64,000 bases of DNA from Poseidonocella sp. HB161398 (GTDB lineage: Bacteria > Pseudomonadota > Alphaproteobacteria > Rhodobacterales > Rhodobacteraceae): NCBI RefSeq assembly GCF_005870025.1, contig NZ_VATA01000015.1, positions 1-64,000 on the forward strand, written 5' to 3'. Position numbers and translations under genes: made by a program. The notes under the pieces were generated by a model, which was not told where the DNA came from, did not search any database, and saw only the letters and a list, made by a program, of their open reading frames with translations. Shown here piece after piece: positions 54,372 through 62,675 of this stretch; positions within the stretch are counted from its first letter, which is position 1, and each line of letters opens with the position of its first letter.

Positions 54372-55684
54372 GGCTCCGCCCCCATCACCAGGTCGGGCAG
54401 CCAGGTGGCGATGCCCGGGAATAGGCACAAGAGAACGATCCCGGCCACCATGCAGGCCACATAGGGCAGCGAGCCGTAGAGGATCGTCTTCAGCTTGATG
54501 TCGGGCGCGATGCCGTTGATGACATAGAGGTTCAGCCCCACGGGCGGCGAGATCAGCCCGATTTCCATGTTGATGGTCAGCACCACCGCGAACCAGACCG
54601 CGTCGAAGCCCGCCGTCTCGATGATCGGCATCAGGATCGGCGCCGCCATCAGGATCACCGCCACCGGCGGCAGGAAGAAGCCCGCGACCAGCAGGAAGAC
54701 GTTGATCGTGCCCATCAGCACCCAGCGGTTGACCTCGAGCTGGCTGATCCATTCGGCGATCGACTGGGTGATGTAGAGCGAGGACAGCATGTAGGAGAAG
54801 ACGCCGGCCGCCGCGATGATGAAGAGGATCATCACCGACTCCTTCGTGCTGTCCCTGAGCACGGTCCAGATCGCCCGCGGCGACCAGAGCGAGTAGATGA
54901 TCATTGCGATCAGGAGGCACAGGATCGCGCCGACCGCGGCCGTCTCCGAGGGCGTGGCGATGCCGCCGTACATGGCGTAGAGCACGCCCGCGATGATGAT
55001 CAGGAAGGGCACGACGCGGGGCAGGATCTCCAGCTTCTCGCGCCAGGAATAGCTGCCTGCGGATAGCGCCAGCGCGTCGCCCGAGCGCCAGGTCGACCAG
55101 ATCGACCAGGCCATGAAGAGCGCCACCAGCATCAGCCCCGGCAGGAGCCCGGCGAGGAAGAGCCGCCCGATCGAGGTTTCGGTGGCGATGCCGTAGACGA
55201 TCATCGTGACCGAGGGCGGGATCAGGATGCCGAGCGTGCCGCCCGCCGCGATCGAGCCCGCCGCCACCCCGTCGGGAAAGCCGCGCTTGCGCATCTCGGG
55301 GATGCCCATCTTGCCGATCGCCGCGCAGGTCGCGGGCGAGGAGCCGGACATCGCCGCGAAGAGCGCGCAGGCGCCCAGGTTCGAGATCACAAGCCCGCCC
55401 GGGATGCGCGTCAGCCAGCGCTCCAGCGCCTCGTAAAGGTCGGCCCCCGCCCTCGTGGAGGCGATGGCCGCGCCCATGATGATGAACATCGGGATCGACA
55501 GCAGCGCGAAATTGTCGAGCTTGCCGAAGAAGATCTCGGGCAGCAGCTCCAGCGAGCGCGGCCCGTCGAAGACGATCAGGAAGCCCGCCGAGACGATCAG
55601 CAGCCCGAGCGCCACGGAGACGCCGGAGAAGAGCACCAGGATGGTGGCAATGGCCACGATCGCGGCGAGAAGTAGCGGATCCAT
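54368..55684 (-). CDS. dctM: TRAP transporter large permease (DctM family), malonate system
   Basis: The 438-residue membrane protein has the conserved FAAMSGSSPATCAAIGKMGI near residue 125 and GGTLGILIPPSVTMIVYGIA near 165. ATG 55684 shares one base with the dctQ stop (TGATG). Linkage to matA and matB marks malonate as the substrate, in place of the MatC carrier found in some rhizobia. Confidence 0.92.
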   Translation of the reverse strand: MDPLLLAAIVAIATILVLFSGVSVALGLLIVSAGFLIVFDGPRSLELLPEIFFGKLDNFALLSIPMFIIMGAAIASTRAGADLYEALERWLTRIPGGLVISNLGACALFAAMSGSSPATCAAIGKMGIPEMRKRGFPDGVAAGSIAAGGTLGILIPPSVTMIVYGIATETSIGRLFLAGLLPGLMLVALFMAWSIWSTWRSGDALALSAGSYSWREKLEILPRVVPFLIIIAGVLYAMYGGIATPSETAAVGAILCLLIAMIIYSLWSPRAIWTVLRDSTKESVMILFIIAAAGVFSYMLSSLYITQSIAEWISQLEVNRWVLMGTINVFLLVAGFFLPPVAVILMAAPILMPIIETAGFDAVWFAVVLTINMEIGLISPPVGLNLYVINGIAPDIKLKTILYGSLPYVACMVAGIVLLCLFPGIATWLPDLVMGAEP

Positions 55685-56232
55685 CAGTCGCTCTCCAGGT
55701 TGAAGGGCCGGTCGACGCCGGTCACGAGCGCCACCATGTCGGCGACGAGCTGCAGCAGCAGCAGGCCGAAGCCCACCGGGATCGACAGGTAGGGGATCCA
55801 CAGCTTCACCCCCCAGACGCTGTCCGAGCGCCAGCCGCGGTCCCAGGCGAAATGCCAGAACTCGTAGCCATGCCAGAACATCACCGCGACGATGGCGATC
55901 GAGAGGCCGAGCGTCACGATGCACAGCACCCGGCGCGCGCGGCCATGCAGGGCCAGCGGGATCAGGTCGACATTCACATGGCCGCGCAGCCGCTGCACAT
56001 AGGGCAGCCCGACCAGCGTGGCGGCGATGACGAGGTAGATCACCGCCTCGGTCTGCCAGACGGTGGAGCCGTTCAGAACGAAGCGGATGAAGATCATCTG
56101 GCAGGTGATGATGACGGCCGCCACGACCATCGCCGCCGAGCACCAGCCCGCGACGGTCGAGAGCGCGGCGACTGCGCGCAGGAATCCGTTATCGCCCGTG
56201 CGCGCGGTCACGGCGAAGGAATGGGTTGCCAT
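55684..56232 (-). CDS. dctQ: TRAP transporter small permease (DctQ family), malonate system
   Basis: The 182-residue membrane protein has four hydrophobic segments and the family stretch QMIFIRFVLNGSTVWQTEAV near residue 48. It starts 56 bases after dctP, a gap with a perfect stem-loop, and is coupled to dctM by a one-base overlap. Confidence 0.9.
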   Translation of the reverse strand: MATHSFAVTARTGDNGFLRAVAALSTVAGWCSAAMVVAAVIITCQMIFIRFVLNGSTVWQTEAVIYLVIAATLVGLPYVQRLRGHVNVDLIPLALHGRARRVLCIVTLGLSIAIVAVMFWHGYEFWHFAWDRGWRSDSVWGVKLWIPYLSIPVGFGLLLLQLVADMVALVTGVDRPFNLESD

Positions 56233-56261
56233 GGGTCAGGCTCCGGTTTCCGGGTCAGGCG

Positions 56262-56283
56262 GGGGGCGGACGCGGCCGCCCCC
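56262..56283 (-). other. Perfect 8-bp stem-loop after the malonate dctP gene
   Basis: Arms GGGGGCGG (56262-56269) and CCGCCCCC (56276-56283) flank a 6-base loop. It lies just downstream of the dctP stop at 56289 and before dctQ. Confidence 0.6.
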
Positions 56284-56288
56284 GGCGG

Positions 56289-57278
56289 TCACTCGACGGC
56301 CAGCGCCATGTCGAGCAGGGTCTGGCCGTCATCGTCGGTCTCCGCGACGAAGGCCTTGTAGGAGGTCTCCTGCGCGATGGCGCGCCAGGCGTCGAACTCC
56401 TCCGCGGTCATGTCCTTGATCTCGACGCCGTTCTCCTCGAAGACCCGGCGCGATTCCGCGTCCTCCTTCTTGGCCTCCTCCAGGTAGAAGGCCTGGGCCT
56501 TGGCGGAGGCGGCCAGAAGCGCCTCCTGCTGCGGGGCGTCGAGCTTCTCGAAGGTCGTCTTGTTGATCAGCAGAGGCTGGTACATGAACCACAGCGCATA
56601 GTCGCCGGGCGGGGTGTAGCAGGCGACCTGCTCGTAGATGCGGTAGCTGACGAAGGACGAGGACGAGGTGTTCGCCGCGTCGAGCACGCCGGTCTGCATG
56701 GCGTTGTAGATTTCCGACGACGCCATCGAGGCGATCGAGGCCCCTGCCCCGGCCAGCATCTGCTCGAAGGCCTTGCCGGCCGCGCGGGTCTGCAGCCCTT
56801 TCACGTCGTCGGGCGCGGTGATGCAGCCTTCCTTGCCCGCGAAGCCGCCCGCCAGGTAGCCATGGACCAGCACCATGACGTCATCCCCGGCCATGATCTT
56901 CTCGAGCTCGTCCATGAAGGGGCTCTCGGTCAGCCGCGCGGCATGGTCGTGGTTCTTCACCAGCCCGGGCATCAGCGTCAGGTTGTAGGCCGGCTGCTGG
57001 CCCCCGGCATAGCTCAGCGGCAGGACCGTCATGTCGAGCTGGCCGCGGCTCAGGGGCTTGTACTGCTCGCGCGCCTTGAACAGCGACTGGCTGGGAAATA
57101 TCCTGATGTCGAGGTCGACGCCGGCGGCCGAGACCTCGTCGGCGACGATCTGCGCCACCTGGTGGCGGACATCCTTGTCGGACCATTGATGCGACAGGCG
57201 CAGCTCGGTGGCCCCGGCCGCGGTCATGCCCGCGAGGACGGCCATCGTGGCGATGGCCGTGGTCAGCTTGAGCTTCAT
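56289..57278 (-). CDS. dctP: TRAP solute-binding protein (DctP family), malonate system
   Basis: The 329-residue periplasmic protein has a signal peptide of about 23 residues (TAAGATELRLSHQW at its junction). The DctP core GLQTRAAGKAFEQMLAGAGA holds the carboxylate-binding Arg near residue 155, followed by SSEIYNAMQTGVLDAANTS. GGGAGGAAA precedes ATG 57278. It is the first gene of the malonate operon, divergent from matR. Confidence 0.92.
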   Translation of the reverse strand: MKLKLTTAIATMAVLAGMTAAGATELRLSHQWSDKDVRHQVAQIVADEVSAAGVDLDIRIFPSQSLFKAREQYKPLSRGQLDMTVLPLSYAGGQQPAYNLTLMPGLVKNHDHAARLTESPFMDELEKIMAGDDVMVLVHGYLAGGFAGKEGCITAPDDVKGLQTRAAGKAFEQMLAGAGASIASMASSEIYNAMQTGVLDAANTSSSSFVSYRIYEQVACYTPPGDYALWFMYQPLLINKTTFEKLDAPQQEALLAASAKAQAFYLEEAKKEDAESRRVFEENGVEIKDMTAEEFDAWRAIAQETSYKAFVAETDDDGQTLLDMALAVE

Positions 57279-57405
57279 GTTTTCCTCCCTTGGAACGGCG
57301 GATGTGCCTCCGCTCGCCTTTTACGCTAACCGAGTCTTGTTTTTCAGGTCAACCTCCTTGTATACAAAAAAAGCCGGGTTGAATCCGAAAGAAGGGGTCA
57401 CCGCC
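57279..57405. promoter_or_regulatory. Divergent promoters of the malonate operon and matR
   Basis: Leftward, TTGACC (57347-57352) with a 17-base spacer to TTAGCG (57324-57329) is the best promoter for dctP. Rightward, TTGTTT (57337-57342) with an 18-base spacer to TATACA (57361-57366) suits matR. The palindrome at 57358-57367 covers the matR -10 and lies just upstream of the dctP -35, centred roughly 45 bases before the predicted start. These boxes are by eye. Confidence 0.5.
57358..57367. promoter_or_regulatory. Palindrome TTGTATACAA, probable MatR operator
   Basis: A perfect 10-base palindrome lies 39 bases before the matR start. The rhizobial MatR site is described as TCTTGTA/TACACGA, which shares the CTTGTA-TACA core. 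Its placement allows both autorepression of matR and control of the malonate operon. Confidence 0.7.
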
Positions 57406-58062
57406 ATGGAACCACGCCGCGCCGACATCATCGCCGCCGAGCTGGAGGAACGCATCTGCGACGGCACCTTCGCCGATGGCGAACGGCTGGACGAGGTGCG
57501 GCTGGCCGAGCAGTTCGGCGTCTCGCGCACGCCCTTGCGCGAGGCCCTGCAGAAGCTGGCGCTTTCGGGCCTGGTCGAGCAGCTGCCGCGCCGCGGTGTC
57601 TTCGTCCGCCAGCCGGGGCCGGTCGAGCTGATGGAGATGTTCGAGGTGATGGCGGAGATGGAGGCGGTCTGCGGCCGTCTCGCCGCCGGGCGGATCAGCG
57701 ATGCCGCGCTGGCCGAGCTCGACGCGGCGAATGCCATGTGCCGCCGCGCGGTGACGACGCAGGATGCCGATGCCTACTACCTGGAGAACGAGCGCTTCCA
57801 CCACATCATCTACCGCGAGTCCGGCAATGCCTTCCTGGCGCAGGAAACCGGTGCGCTCCACCGGCGGCTGAAGCCCTTCCGGCGGATGCAGCTCAGGCTG
57901 CGCGGGCGGCTGCCGCAATCCATGGGCGAGCACGAGGAGATCGTCGCGGCGCTGCGCGCGGGCGACGGCGAGCGTGCGGCGGCCGATCTGCGCGCCCATG
58001 TCGCCGTGCAGGGCGAGAAGTTCCGCTTCCTGATGGCCCAGCTCAAGTCTGCCGCAGAGTGA
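57406..58062 (+). CDS. matR: GntR/FCD regulator of malonate genes
   Basis: The protein is 218 residues. The HTH covers residues about 10-70 (GERLDEVRLAEQFGVSRTPL, then REALQKLALSG), and the FCD domain carries candidate ligands in NERFHHIIYR and MGEHEEIVAA. ATG 57406 is used because it gives the usual short N-terminus. A reading frame further upstream would cross the operator. Divergence from the TRAP-matA-matB operon identifies it as the MatR-type malonate regulator, with malonate or malonyl-CoA as likely effector. Confidence 0.85.
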   Translation: MEPRRADIIAAELEERICDGTFADGERLDEVRLAEQFGVSRTPLREALQKLALSGLVEQLPRRGVFVRQPGPVELMEMFEVMAEMEAVCGRLAAGRISDAALAELDAANAMCRRAVTTQDADAYYLENERFHHIIYRESGNAFLAQETGALHRRLKPFRRMQLRLRGRLPQSMGEHEEIVAALRAGDGERAAADLRAHVAVQGEKFRFLMAQLKSAAE

Positions 58063-58138
58063 GGCGCTCTTCCGGGCTGTATGCTGAATGATTGGGCGAA
58101 AACCGGATTGACTTTTTCCGCGCTAGGAAACACTTCCG

Positions 58139-58160
58139 GGCATGGCCGTGGGGCCATGCC
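58139..58160 (+). other. Perfect 9-bp stem-loop before the CYTH gene
   Basis: Arms GGCATGGCC and GGCCATGCC flank the loop GTGG. It lies 31 bases upstream of the CYTH start and 77 bases after matR. It could end the matR transcript or structure the CYTH leader. No T-run follows. Confidence 0.5.
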
Positions 58161-58190
58161 GCCTGTGGCGGCAAGCGCTGGGTTGAGGAC

Positions 58191-58730
58191 ATGGCGAAGG
58201 AAATCGAACGCAAGTTCCTGGTGACCGGCGACGGCTGGAGAACGGCCGTCCTGCGCAGGCAGCGGCTGCGCGACGGGCTGCTGTCGCATGTCGAGGGCCG
58301 CAAGATCCGCGTCCGCTTCTATGACGGGCGGGCGACGCTGACCGTCAAGGGACCGCGCACCGGCTATAGCCGCGACGAATTCGAATACGACATCCCGCCC
58401 GCGGATGCCGAGCAGATGCTGGCCGCGCATTGCCCGCACGGGGTGCTGGAGAAGACCCGCCACCATGTCGCCTTCGGCGGCTTCGAATGGACGGTGGACG
58501 AATTCGAGGGCCTGCTCGAGGGCACGGTCTTCGCCGAGATCGAGCTGCCCTCCGAGGGCGCCGACTTCGCCCGCCCGCCCTGGCTCGGCCGCGAGGTGAC
58601 CGGGCTCGAGGAATTCCGGCAGGTCAACATGATCCGCGCCCGCCGCCGCGCCGCGGCCGAGGCCGCCGCCGGACGGGGCGGGACGCAACCCATGGATGAC
58701 GCCATTCCGATCTACTGCCGCCAGAGCTGA
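58191..58730 (+). CDS. CYTH-domain protein (triphosphatase/class IV cyclase fold)
   Basis: The 179-residue protein begins MAKEIERKFLVTGDGW, the defining ExExK motif of the CYTH tunnel fold. It continues with RKIRVRFYDGRATLTVKGP and RDEFEYDIPP, which supply the alternating charged residues lining the tunnel. Bacterial members of this size are usually inorganic triphosphatases; adenylate or thiamine triphosphate activity is possible. Its role beside malonate and pectin genes is not evident. Confidence 0.88.
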   Translation: MAKEIERKFLVTGDGWRTAVLRRQRLRDGLLSHVEGRKIRVRFYDGRATLTVKGPRTGYSRDEFEYDIPPADAEQMLAAHCPHGVLEKTRHHVAFGGFEWTVDEFEGLLEGTVFAEIELPSEGADFARPPWLGREVTGLEEFRQVNMIRARRRAAAEAAAGRGGTQPMDDAIPIYCRQS

Positions 58731-58849
58731 TCCGGGCCCGCAGCGCCCGTCAGATCCGGCCCGGTTGCGGCGAAAATGCCGGCCGGGCGCGCTTTCCCCC
58801 GAACGGACGCTTGGCTATCCAGTGCCCGCACCGAAGAAGGAAAGCGCCC

Positions 58850-60223
58850 ATGACATACGGCAGGCAGATCCTGATGGCCGCCATCGCCGCGCTGGCCCTG
58901 GCGCTGGCGCTGCGCCCGCCCGCGGCGCTCGATCCGCTGCAGGCGCGGACCCTGGCGGTGGTGATCGTCACGCTCGGGCTCTGGGCGACCTCGCTCGTGC
59001 CGCCCTTCCTGACCGCGATGGGCTTCTTCGCCGCGCTGCTGATCTCGGGGCTGGCCCCGCCCGAGCTGGTCTTCTCGGGCTACACCTCGGCGGCGATCTG
59101 GCTCGTCACCTCGGGCTTCGTCATCGGCAAGGCGATCCAGGTCACCGGGCTGGGGCAGCGGCTGGCCGAGGCCGCCGCGCCGCACCTGTCGCGCAGCTAT
59201 CCGATGCTGATCGGCGGGCTGATGCTGATGGGCACGGTGCTCGGCTTCCTGATGCCCTCCTCGGTGGGCCGCGCGATGCTGCTGGTGCCGATCGGCATGG
59301 CGCTTGCCGACACGCTGGGGCTGGAGCCGGGCAGCCGGGGCCGCACCGGTGTCGCCGTCTGCATCGCCTTCGCCGCCAATATCCCGGGCTTCGCCATCCT
59401 GCCCGCGAACCTGCCCAACATGGTGCTGACCGGGGCCGCCGACAGCATCCTCGACGTCCATTTCGGCTATGCCGACTACCTGATGCTGCATTTCCCGATC
59501 CTCGGTCTCGGCCGCTGCGTGCTGCTGGTCGCGCTGATCCTGCGGCTCTTCCCGGCCGAGACCGTGCCGCACCAGCCCGCGCCCGCTGCCGGGATGGAGG
59601 CCGGGCGGCGCCAGCTCTGGCTGATGGCGATCCTGCTGGTGACGCTGCTCTTCTGGACGACCGACCGGGTGCACGGGATCAACCCCGCCTGGGTCGGGCT
59701 TGCCGCGGCGGTGGTGCTGCTCCTGCCGAAGACCGGCTTCGTCACCCCGGCGCAGTTCCGCGAGTCCGCCGATTTCCCGACGCTGCTCCTGGTCTCGGGC
59801 GTTCTGGGCCTCGGCGCGGTGGTCAGCCATGCCGGGCTGGGCGCGGTTCTGGCCGATCTGGTCAGCTCGGTCCTGCCGATGGCGCCGGGGCGCGACTTCC
59901 TGAATTTCGTCTCGCTGTCGCTGCTGTCGACGCTGACGGCGGTGATCGCCACCATGCCGGGCGTGCCGGCGGTGCTGACCCCGCTGGCCGGGCAGCTGGC
60001 CGAGCAGACCGGGCTGCCGGTGGAGACGGTGCTGATGACCCAGGTCATCGGCTTCTCCACCGTGCTCCTGCCCTACCAGGCGCCGCCGGTGCTGATCGCG
60101 CTCGGCCTCGCCAAGGAGCCGCCGCGGGTGATCGTCAAGGCGCTCCTGATCCTCGCCGCCTTCACCTTCCTGGTGCTGGTGCCGCTCGATTTCCTCTGGT
60201 GGCGCCTGCTCGGCTGGATCTAG
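58850..60223 (+). CDS. SLC13/DASS-type carboxylate or sulfate carrier
   Basis: The 457-residue membrane protein has about 11-12 hydrophobic segments. Family-like stretches are ATSLVPPFLTAMGFFAALLI near residue 43 and SLLSTLTAVIATMPGVPAVL near 357, the usual place of the second SNT-like Na+ site. AAGGAAAG precedes ATG 58850. The stop codon lies in a CTAG that is also the stop of the opposing pectinesterase gene. The substrate may be a di- or tricarboxylate. Confidence 0.85.
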   Translation: MTYGRQILMAAIAALALALALRPPAALDPLQARTLAVVIVTLGLWATSLVPPFLTAMGFFAALLISGLAPPELVFSGYTSAAIWLVTSGFVIGKAIQVTGLGQRLAEAAAPHLSRSYPMLIGGLMLMGTVLGFLMPSSVGRAMLLVPIGMALADTLGLEPGSRGRTGVAVCIAFAANIPGFAILPANLPNMVLTGAADSILDVHFGYADYLMLHFPILGLGRCVLLVALILRLFPAETVPHQPAPAAGMEAGRRQLWLMAILLVTLLFWTTDRVHGINPAWVGLAAAVVLLLPKTGFVTPAQFRESADFPTLLLVSGVLGLGAVVSHAGLGAVLADLVSSVLPMAPGRDFLNFVSLSLLSTLTAVIATMPGVPAVLTPLAGQLAEQTGLPVETVLMTQVIGFSTVLLPYQAPPVLIALGLAKEPPRVIVKALLILAAFTFLVLVPLDFLWWRLLGWI

Positions 60224-61581
60224 CTGCGGCTGCCGTATTCGCCCAGCCAGGGCTCTTCCGGGTCGAGATCGCCGTAATCCAGCCCCTCGGCCGCCAGCCA
60301 GGGCCCGAGCAGCCGCAGGAAATCCGCCGGGCCGGTCTGCACCGGGCGGAAGCGGGGATGCCAGGGTGCGGCGCGGTAGCGCCCCTCGGGATCGCGGTCG
60401 CCGCCATTCCAGTCGCCCCAGGGCGCCGTGGCATGGACATGCGCGCCGATCCGCGAGTTCAGCACCACGCATTTGCCGACGGATTCCAGTGTCTCCCGGC
60501 TGATCGTGCCCGAGGGCGGATCATAGGCGGAGGCATCGCCAAGCCGGCAGGAGAAGCCCGCGACCGGCGAGCTGCCATAGGGCGTGGCGCGCACCCCCTC
60601 GAACCATTGCCGCCCGAGCTGGAACCGCCCCGCCAGCGCCCGGTCGCTGCCGTCATGGGCGAAGTCGCAATCGTCGAAGACGAAGCCGTAGGCCGCGCGG
60701 ATATTCGTCGCGGGCGCGGTCGCCCAGGCCATCTCCGCCCGGCTGCCGCGCGAGCGGATGGTGCAGCCCTGGAACCAGGCCGTGGCCTGGCCGAAGATGA
60801 AATCGACATCGCCCTCGATCTCGCAACCCTCGAGGCAGGCGCGCACGGTGCCGTGTTTCGGGCCCTGCAGGTAGAGCGTGTCCTGGAAGCTCGAGAGCCG
60901 CAGCCCGGTGGCATGCAGCCGGTCCGCCCCGGCCGAGAGCAGCGCGACCGCCTGGTGCTGGCCGCTGCCGGCCTGGCCCAGGGCGTTGAAGGAGGTCGGC
61001 TTGTCCATCGCCTCGGGACGGTCGCAATTATAGCCGTTCGACACCGCGAAGCCCGAAAGCCGCGTGCCGTCCGCCTCGACGCGCAGTACCGAGGCATTGG
61101 CGGTGGTGATCTTGTCCCGCGCCGCGATCCGCTCGAAGATCGCGCGGGTCTCCGCGCCCGCCCCCTCGAACTGGGCGGCGAAGCGGCGGCGGTATTCTTC
61201 GCCGGTCATCTCGGCGTCGATCACGTCCGCCAGCTCGGCGCCCTCGCCCTCGATCGCGAAACTCAGCCAGCCCGTGCCGACCCGCACTTTCGGCAGGTAG
61301 ACAAGGCCCGGATGCGCGCCGGGCGCCAGGCGGAGGACGATGCGGCGCGGCTCGCCCGCGGCCTTCGCCGCGGCAATCGCCGCCTCCACCGCGCGCTGCA
61401 CCGTGCCCGGCGCGCCCGGCGTGACGGTGATCGCGGGCGGGGCGTAGGCCAGGGCCGCCGGATCCCAGTGATCGGCGGTCTCCGCGCCGAAGCGGCCCGC
61501 CCGCGCCAGCACCTGGCCGCGGGTGAAGCGCGCCGCCTGCGCCTCGCTCAGCACGGGGCGCGCCGGGGTCTCGTCCAGCAT
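60220..61581 (-). CDS. Pectinesterase (CE8), no signal peptide
   Basis: The 453-residue right-handed beta-helix protein removes methyl esters from pectin or oligogalacturonides. CE8 motifs are GSGQHQAVALL, SFQDTLYLQG (Gln and Asp of the oxyanion region), IEGDVDFIFGQA (catalytic Asp) and LAGRFQLGRQW (Arg and Trp). It resembles the PemB/YbhC group, longer than plant enzymes. No signal peptide or lipobox is seen, so a cytoplasmic role on imported oligomers is likely. It overlaps the GH105 gene by one base. Confidence 0.9.
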   Translation of the reverse strand: MLDETPARPVLSEAQAARFTRGQVLARAGRFGAETADHWDPAALAYAPPAITVTPGAPGTVQRAVEAAIAAAKAAGEPRRIVLRLAPGAHPGLVYLPKVRVGTGWLSFAIEGEGAELADVIDAEMTGEEYRRRFAAQFEGAGAETRAIFERIAARDKITTANASVLRVEADGTRLSGFAVSNGYNCDRPEAMDKPTSFNALGQAGSGQHQAVALLSAGADRLHATGLRLSSFQDTLYLQGPKHGTVRACLEGCEIEGDVDFIFGQATAWFQGCTIRSRGSRAEMAWATAPATNIRAAYGFVFDDCDFAHDGSDRALAGRFQLGRQWFEGVRATPYGSSPVAGFSCRLGDASAYDPPSGTISRETLESVGKCVVLNSRIGAHVHATAPWGDWNGGDRDPEGRYRAAPWHPRFRPVQTGPADFLRLLGPWLAAEGLDYGDLDPEEPWLGEYGSRS

Positions 61582-62675
61582 CAGGCCACCTGCGCGCGCG
61601 CCGCGCCCGCCTGGCGGTCGAGATGGGCGGCATAGCTCATCATCAGCGGCCCGACGCCCTTGATGTCATCGGCCACCCGCCGCTCGGTCAGGTAGTACTC
61701 GGCCGAGCCGTCGCGGAAGCGGTTCTCGAAATAGCCCAGCCCCGCGACCTCGCAGATCTCGGCCATCTCCTGGCCGCCATCCTCGCGTTCGCGCACCACC
61801 TTGGCGGCGAGGATGTCGAACAGCCCCTCGGGCGGCTCGGCGGCAAGGCCCAGCCCCGCGCCCTTCTCCAGCGCATAGACGAACATCGCCGAGGCCGAGC
61901 TTTCCTCGTAATTGCCCTCCAGATCGGGGCGGTCGATCACCTGCAGCCAGAGCCCGCCGGGCACGCGCAGCTCGGCGATCCGCGCCAGCAGCGCCCGGGT
62001 CCGCGCCTCGAGCGGGCGGAAGCGCTCGGGTCCCGCCAGATCGGCGATATCCACCAGCGCCATCGCCAGCCAGCCGAGCGCGCGAGACCAGTGCGCCTTG
62101 TTATGGCCGGTCTCGGGGTCCGACCAGGGCTGCTTGCGCGCCTCGTCCATCGCATGGGCATAGAGCCCGGTCGCCGCGACCTGCGTCATCTCCAGTGCGG
62201 TGGCCACCTGCGCGATCGCGTCCTCGACCAGCGCCTCCTCGCCGGTCTTCAGCCCGTAGCCGATCTGGAAGGGCGCGCCCATGTAGAGCCCGTCGAGCCA
62301 GACCTGCCATGGATAGCGCAGCTTGTGCCAGTAGACGCCGGAGCGCGTCCGCGGATGGGTCGCGAGCTGGTCGATCAGGATCGCCGCGGCCTTCATGTAT
62401 TTCGGATCGCCCGTCACCTCGTCGAGATAGAGCAGCGCCTTTCCCGACATGACGTTGTCGATATTGTAGTCCGACAGGCTGTAGCCCGCGAGGCCCGTGC
62501 CGTCGCCGATCTGGGCGTCGACGCGCGCCTGCAGCTCGTCGAGCCAGCGCGCCTCGCCGGTGGCGCGGTGCAAGAGCTCCAGCCCGCGGTAGAGGCAGCC
62601 ATCCTCGTAGCACCACGGCCCGCCCTTGTAGGGCGTGTAGCGGGCGGTGAAGGCGGCGAAATAGTCGGTCAGCAT
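61581..62675 (-). CDS. GH88/GH105 unsaturated uronyl hydrolase (YteR-like)
   Basis: The 364-residue (alpha/alpha)6-barrel enzyme hydrates and cleaves unsaturated galacturonyl residues at oligosaccharide ends. It has YPWQVWLDGLYMGAPFQIGY with the catalytic Asp near residue 125, HNKAHWSRALGWLAMALVDI near 190 and NYEESSASAMFVYALEKG near 255. No signal peptide is visible. It overlaps the GH28 gene by 7 bases and the pectinesterase gene by one base. Confidence 0.9.
   Translation of the reverse strand: MLTDYFAAFTARYTPYKGGPWCYEDGCLYRGLELLHRATGEARWLDELQARVDAQIGDGTGLAGYSLSDYNIDNVMSGKALLYLDEVTGDPKYMKAAAILIDQLATHPRTRSGVYWHKLRYPWQVWLDGLYMGAPFQIGYGLKTGEEALVEDAIAQVATALEMTQVAATGLYAHAMDEARKQPWSDPETGHNKAHWSRALGWLAMALVDIADLAGPERFRPLEARTRALLARIAELRVPGGLWLQVIDRPDLEGNYEESSASAMFVYALEKGAGLGLAAEPPEGLFDILAAKVVREREDGGQEMAEICEVAGLGYFENRFRDGSAEYYLTERRVADDIKGVGPLMMSYAAHLDRQAGAARAQVA

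Noticed and set aside
58108-58130. TTGACT as the -35 of a CYTH promoter
   Set aside because: No -10-like hexamer occurs at 16-18 bases. The nearest (TAGGAA) is too close.
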